15,788 bases of DNA from CAYLLE01 sp964384485. Its GTDB lineage: Bacteria > Spirochaetota > Spirochaetia > CAYLLE01. Of the stretch, positions 12,507-15,788 are shown in pieces. Both the position numbers and the translations under genes were made by a program. The notes below the pieces were generated by a model. That model ran no database searches. It was not told the DNA's origin and worked only from the letters and a program-made list of their open reading frames with translations. Every line of letters begins with the position of its first letter. The stretch's first letter is position 1. The DNA lies in NCBI GenBank assembly GCA_964384485.1, contig CAYLLE010000083.1, forward strand, positions 1-15,788. The letters run 5' to 3'.

Positions 12507-13913
12507 CTGCCGGAAAAAAACAATCAGCCCAACATTATCTTCATAATGGCGGATGATCATGGTGCGTGTGCAATCAGCTGCTACGGCAGCAAAATAAACC
12601 GGACACCCAATATTGACCGCTTAGCAAGAGAGGGTATGCGGTTCACTAATTGTTTCGATGTGAATTCCGTATGCGCGCCCAGCAGGGCTAGCATCCTTAC
12701 CGGAAAACACTCCTGCGCCAACGGGTTCCTCCGAAACGGAGATACCTTTGACGGTTCCCAAGTAACATTTCCCAAACTCCTTCAGAGGGCCGGATATCAA
12801 ACCGCAATCATCGGGAAATGGCATCTGGGTTCCGAACCCGCCGGCTTTGATTATTACAATGTTCTGCCGGGTCAGGGACGCTATTGGAATCCAGTTATGA
12901 AGGAGAAGGGAAAAACCTGGGAAAACGGCAATAAAGGAGGGGAGGTACGAAAAGGCTACCTTACTGAGGTGATAACCGATGACGCTGTACGGTGGATGGA
13001 AGAGAGAGAAAAAGATAAACCTTTCTGTCTGCTGGTGCACCATAAGGCGCCCCATGCTCCGTATGACTATCCCGACCGATATTCCTCGTTCTATCAAGAA
13101 GATCTGCCGGAACCGGGAACACTGGATGATGATTACTCCACCCGCAGAGCCCTGCAGGACTCTAAAACAGAACACTCCCGTCTCGACATGGTGACAAAAA
13201 AAAGATGTGAAAATTGGAAATTTGACGAGATAGACGGTCCTGAACGTCTATCCGGGGTACCTTTAAGAAAATGGGTATACCAGCGTTTGTTTAAACGGTA
13301 TTTAAGGCTTGTCAAAAACCTGGATGAAAATGTCGGGAGACTTGTCGATTATGTTGATAACACTGAGTTAAAGGACAATACGATAGTAATATTCACCTCC
13401 GATAACGGCTTTTTTTTGGGAGATCACGGACTTCATAATAAGGTGTGGATGTACGAAGAATCCCAGCGTGTACCCCTGCTGGCTCGGTATCCGAACGGAA
13501 TCACCAAGGGAACGGTTAATTCAGATTTGGTGACAACGCTTGATTTTTCCGCGACTTTTCTCGATTACGCCGGAGTCCCGGTACCGCGGGATATGCACGG
13601 CAGGTCTCTACGGGAATTATTCAACGGCAATACATCAACCAATTGGAGAGAGGCAGTATATTATCATTACTACGGAAGTGCTTATGGATACGGCCTTGAT
13701 CCTCAGCTTGGGATACGAACCAAAGATGAAAAACTCGTTTACTTCCATGACTTTTCTCCTGAACCGTATTTTGAATATTTTGATCTGCAAAATGATCCCG
13801 CGGAAATGCGGAATGTATACGGCGATCCTGCATATTCCGAAAAAATAACCGCTTTAAAGCATAAACTTCGAGAGGTTCAGCAGGAACTGGGAGAAGACAT
13901 ACACACCCCGTGA
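12507..13913 (+). CDS. Sulfatase (alkaline phosphatase superfamily, Cys-type), probable CTG start
   Basis: This 468-aa sulfatase hydrolyses sulfate esters using a formylglycine made from Cys. The active-site signature is C56-A-P-S-R. Metal ligands are D16/D17 (MADDHG) and D299/N300 (SDNG). GKWH (103-106), HHKAPH (178-183) and K312 complete the pocket. No ATG lies at a sensible place: the first internal ATG (12546) would remove the first strand, and upstream TTG codons lie deep inside metG. AGGGGG (12494-12499) sits 7 nt before CTG at 12507, making CTG the best start; ATT at 12504 is an alternative. No signal peptide is seen, so a cytoplasmic enzyme is predicted, which would need an anaerobic or copper-type formylglycine-generating enzyme encoded elsewhere. 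It is probably co-transcribed with the MetRS-like gene. The substrate is unknown. Confidence 0.85.
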   Translation: MPEKNNQPNIIFIMADDHGACAISCYGSKINRTPNIDRLAREGMRFTNCFDVNSVCAPSRASILTGKHSCANGFLRNGDTFDGSQVTFPKLLQRAGYQTAIIGKWHLGSEPAGFDYYNVLPGQGRYWNPVMKEKGKTWENGNKGGEVRKGYLTEVITDDAVRWMEEREKDKPFCLLVHHKAPHAPYDYPDRYSSFYQEDLPEPGTLDDDYSTRRALQDSKTEHSRLDMVTKKRCENWKFDEIDGPERLSGVPLRKWVYQRLFKRYLRLVKNLDENVGRLVDYVDNTELKDNTIVIFTSDNGFFLGDHGLHNKVWMYEESQRVPLLARYPNGITKGTVNSDLVTTLDFSATFLDYAGVPVPRDMHGRSLRELFNGNTSTNWREAVYYHYYGSAYGYGLDPQLGIRTKDEKLVYFHDFSPEPYFEYFDLQNDPAEMRNVYGDPAYSEKITALKHKLREVQQELGEDIHTP

Positions 13914-13919
13914 TTCGAA

Positions 13920-15632
13920 TTAAGTCTGCTGTTTCTTCCCGGACCGGAACTTATTTTTGGACCGCCGGTTTCTCCGGTTCCCCGGGGCGGAACTGCCCTT
14001 CTCGACCTTAAGCGGTTTTCCCCGGTAGGTAAATGAATCCAGGGAATCCCAAACTTCTCCGATATTCGCTGAATCAACTTCGATCCGGGAATGGTTCTGT
14101 TCAATGTCGATCCGGCCGATCCGGATATTTCTGTTCCTGGTGGACTGATTGATCAGCCCGATGAGCTGCTGAGGTACGATCCGGTTCTGTCTGCCCAGGT
14201 TTATCTTGATCGCGGTAAAACCGTTACCGCTTTTTCCGCTTTCACCGTTCTTTTCCTTCCGGGACCGTTCTTTAATTTTCCGGCTGCTTGAAGCAGGAGC
14301 CGCCGAAGCAATGTCGTTTTCTTCATTATAATAGGTCAGGAATTTACTGAATTCGTTTGAAACTACCCGTTTAATGATCTCGTCCCGGTCAAGTCCGTCA
14401 AAGCGTGAAATCATTTTTTCCATGAATGGACCGATAAGCGCTTCATCTACCGGTGTGTTTTTAATCTGGTCCGCCAGATGGTAGAGCTGTTTCTCGCAGA
14501 TATCTTTTCCTGTGGGAATCGGATTTTCCGAGATGCTCCGCTTAACGGTGCCTTCAATCCGTTTTATCCTCCGGTATTCCTTGTCTGTGATGATGGATAT
14601 AGAAGCTCCGGTCTTGCCGGCCCTTCCGGTTCTGCCGCTCCGGTGGGTGTAGACACTGGGATCATCAGGAAGGTCGAAGTGTATGATGTGGGAGAGATCT
14701 TCCACATCCAAACCCCGGGCGGCTATATCTGTAGCCACTAGCAGATGAAGATTCCGTTCCCGGAACCGCTTCATTACCCAGTCCCGCTGAGTTTGAGAAA
14801 GATCGCCATGCAGCGCGTCGGCGTCGTAACCGTCCCTCATCAGACGGTCCGCGATATTCTGCGTTTCCGCCCGGGTTCGGCAAAATACGATGCCGTATAC
14901 ATCCGGATGATAGTCTGCCAGCCTCTTCAGGGCGCGGTACTTGTCTTTACTCCGGACCATGACGTAACTGTGTTCCACCATATCGGTGCCGGCGTTCCGC
15001 TTTCCCACAACCACCTCTTCGGGATCCCGCATATAGCCGTCCGCGATCCGGGCGACTTCGGGGGGCATGGTTGCCGAAAGAAGCAGTGTCTGCCGATTCT
15101 CCGGAACCGCGGAAAGTATCGCGTCCAGTTCATCTTTGAATCCCATATCCAGCATTATGTCGGCCTCATCCAGAACCAGGTATTCCAAATCGGTCGGATC
15201 AATAACGTTTCGGTTCATAAGATCCAGGAGCCTGCCGGGAGTGGCCGCGATTATATCGGTGCCCCGCTTTACCGACTGGATCTGTCTTCTAACGTCGGCT
15301 CCGCCGTACACGGCGGTTATGGATACCGCGGGAAGAAACCGTGCGTACTTTTCAAGCTCTCCGGTTATCTGCACACAAAGCTCCCTGGTGGGACACAGGA
15401 CCAGCATGCGGGGGTTCTTCCCGCTTTTTGAATCCGCGCTGAGTTTTTTAAGCAGGGGAAGTCCAAACGCGGCAGTTTTGCCGGTTCCTGTTTGTGCGAG
15501 TCCGATTACATCGCCGTCTCCTTCCAGGAGCAGGGGGATCAGGGCTTCCTGTATCGGTGTTAGAGTGGTAAAGCCCATCTCTGTTACAGCCCGGACTATT
15601 TCCGGTCCAATATTACATTCTTCGAAAGTCAA
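13920..15632 (-). CDS. deaD: DEAD-box ATP-dependent RNA helicase, DeaD/CsdA-like
   Basis: This 570-aa RNA helicase unwinds RNA duplexes in ribosome assembly, decay or cold adaptation. All motifs are present: Q motif (FEECN through TPIQ, 3-28), Walker A AQTGTGKT (46-53), PTREL (81-85), TPGR (131-134), DEAD (155-158), SAT (186-188), VATDIAARGLD (299-309) and HRSGRTGR (330-337). A helical dimerisation-like region and basic linker follow. The C-terminal DbpA-type RNA-binding domain spans about residues 473-546, and a basic tail ends the protein. The start is TTG at 15632, with AAGGA 7 nt upstream and no better ATG. The 3' end lies 6 bp from the convergent sulfatase stop, so the two transcripts must overlap or end inside each other. 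A consensus-spaced promoter is at 15699-15727, giving a leader of about 60 nt. Confidence 0.93.
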   Translation of the reverse strand: MTFEECNIGPEIVRAVTEMGFTTLTPIQEALIPLLLEGDGDVIGLAQTGTGKTAAFGLPLLKKLSADSKSGKNPRMLVLCPTRELCVQITGELEKYARFLPAVSITAVYGGADVRRQIQSVKRGTDIIAATPGRLLDLMNRNVIDPTDLEYLVLDEADIMLDMGFKDELDAILSAVPENRQTLLLSATMPPEVARIADGYMRDPEEVVVGKRNAGTDMVEHSYVMVRSKDKYRALKRLADYHPDVYGIVFCRTRAETQNIADRLMRDGYDADALHGDLSQTQRDWVMKRFRERNLHLLVATDIAARGLDVEDLSHIIHFDLPDDPSVYTHRSGRTGRAGKTGASISIITDKEYRRIKRIEGTVKRSISENPIPTGKDICEKQLYHLADQIKNTPVDEALIGPFMEKMISRFDGLDRDEIIKRVVSNEFSKFLTYYNEENDIASAAPASSSRKIKERSRKEKNGESGKSGNGFTAIKINLGRQNRIVPQQLIGLINQSTRNRNIRIGRIDIEQNHSRIEVDSANIGEVWDSLDSFTYRGKPLKVEKGSSAPGNRRNRRSKNKFRSGKKQQT

Positions 15633-15698
15633 TTATTTATCCTTATTATGTTCGATTAATATGAGGCATTCAGCAGGAAGGTACCAGATATCGGAGAT

Positions 15699-15727
15699 AA
15701 AATACTGTATTTCAGAGAATTAGTCAA
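15699..15727 (-). promoter_or_regulatory. Promoter of the DEAD-box helicase gene
   Basis: Minus-strand TTGACT (15722-15727), a 17-bp spacer and TATTTT (15699-15704) predict a start near 15692. The 11-mer TCAGAGAATTA, which forms part of the spacer (complement), also occurs at 8922-8932. Confidence 0.55.
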
Positions 15728-15788
15728 TTACCCAGCAATTCCCGGTGATCAAATTCGCATTACAAGCAATTACATAAATCGGGATCAC
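15728..15788. other. Intergenic right edge with repeat motif
   Basis: This stretch holds the minus-strand copy of CGGGAATTGC (15735-15744). No gene is visible before the window ends. Confidence 0.4.

Noticed and set aside
14745..15431. 228-aa plus-strand open frame opposite the helicase
   Set aside because: It is the antisense of a complete DEAD-box gene with all catalytic motifs, and no start signals or domain features are seen.

Overview
The window looks like a chromosomal segment of a free-living bacterium of intermediate G+C content. The mix of a spirochaete-style MttB/URO-D cluster, frequent TTG or other non-ATG starts and strong Shine-Dalgarno (SD) sites suggests Spirochaetales. This is inference: no rRNA or other diagnostic marker is present. 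No tRNA, rRNA, CRISPR array or intact transposase was seen.

Region 1 (86-5475) is a catabolic cluster. A leftward operon runs from an MttB-family methyltransferase (non-pyrrolysine type) through a sugar-isomerase-like TIM barrel to a medium-chain dehydrogenase. It diverges from a cupin/AraC regulator. A URO-D-family protein lies beyond the regulator on the minus strand, with its own promoter region and a perfect 16-bp palindrome just upstream. Together these suggest inducible demethylation of a methylated compound, followed by isomerisation and oxidation of the carbon skeleton. No corrinoid protein is encoded here.

Region 2 (5488-8824) is a rearranged accessory zone. It starts with a 43-codon relic that appears to fuse the N-terminus of a ribbon-helix-helix antitoxin to the C-terminus of its PIN toxin. 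A divergent pair follows: a hemerythrin and a PspB-like small membrane protein. Eroded copies of both genes lie downstream in the same order and orientation. Between them sits a 502-aa gene with a bacterial C2H2 zinc finger among three DUF2795-like repeats, expressed from what looks like a copy of the hemerythrin promoter. A truncated 76-aa ORF runs into the copy from the other side.

Region 3 (8825-10323) has two rightward orphan genes: a 150-aa protein behind a structured leader with a candidate anti-Shine-Dalgarno, and a PD40/beta-propeller-like protein with an uncertain start.

Region 4 (10448-15788) has a rightward pair, a divergent methionyl-tRNA-synthetase-like gene that appears leaderless and an FGly-type sulfatase that seems to start at CTG. 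A leftward DEAD-box RNA helicase with a DbpA-like RNA-binding domain converges on the sulfatase, leaving 6 bp between them.
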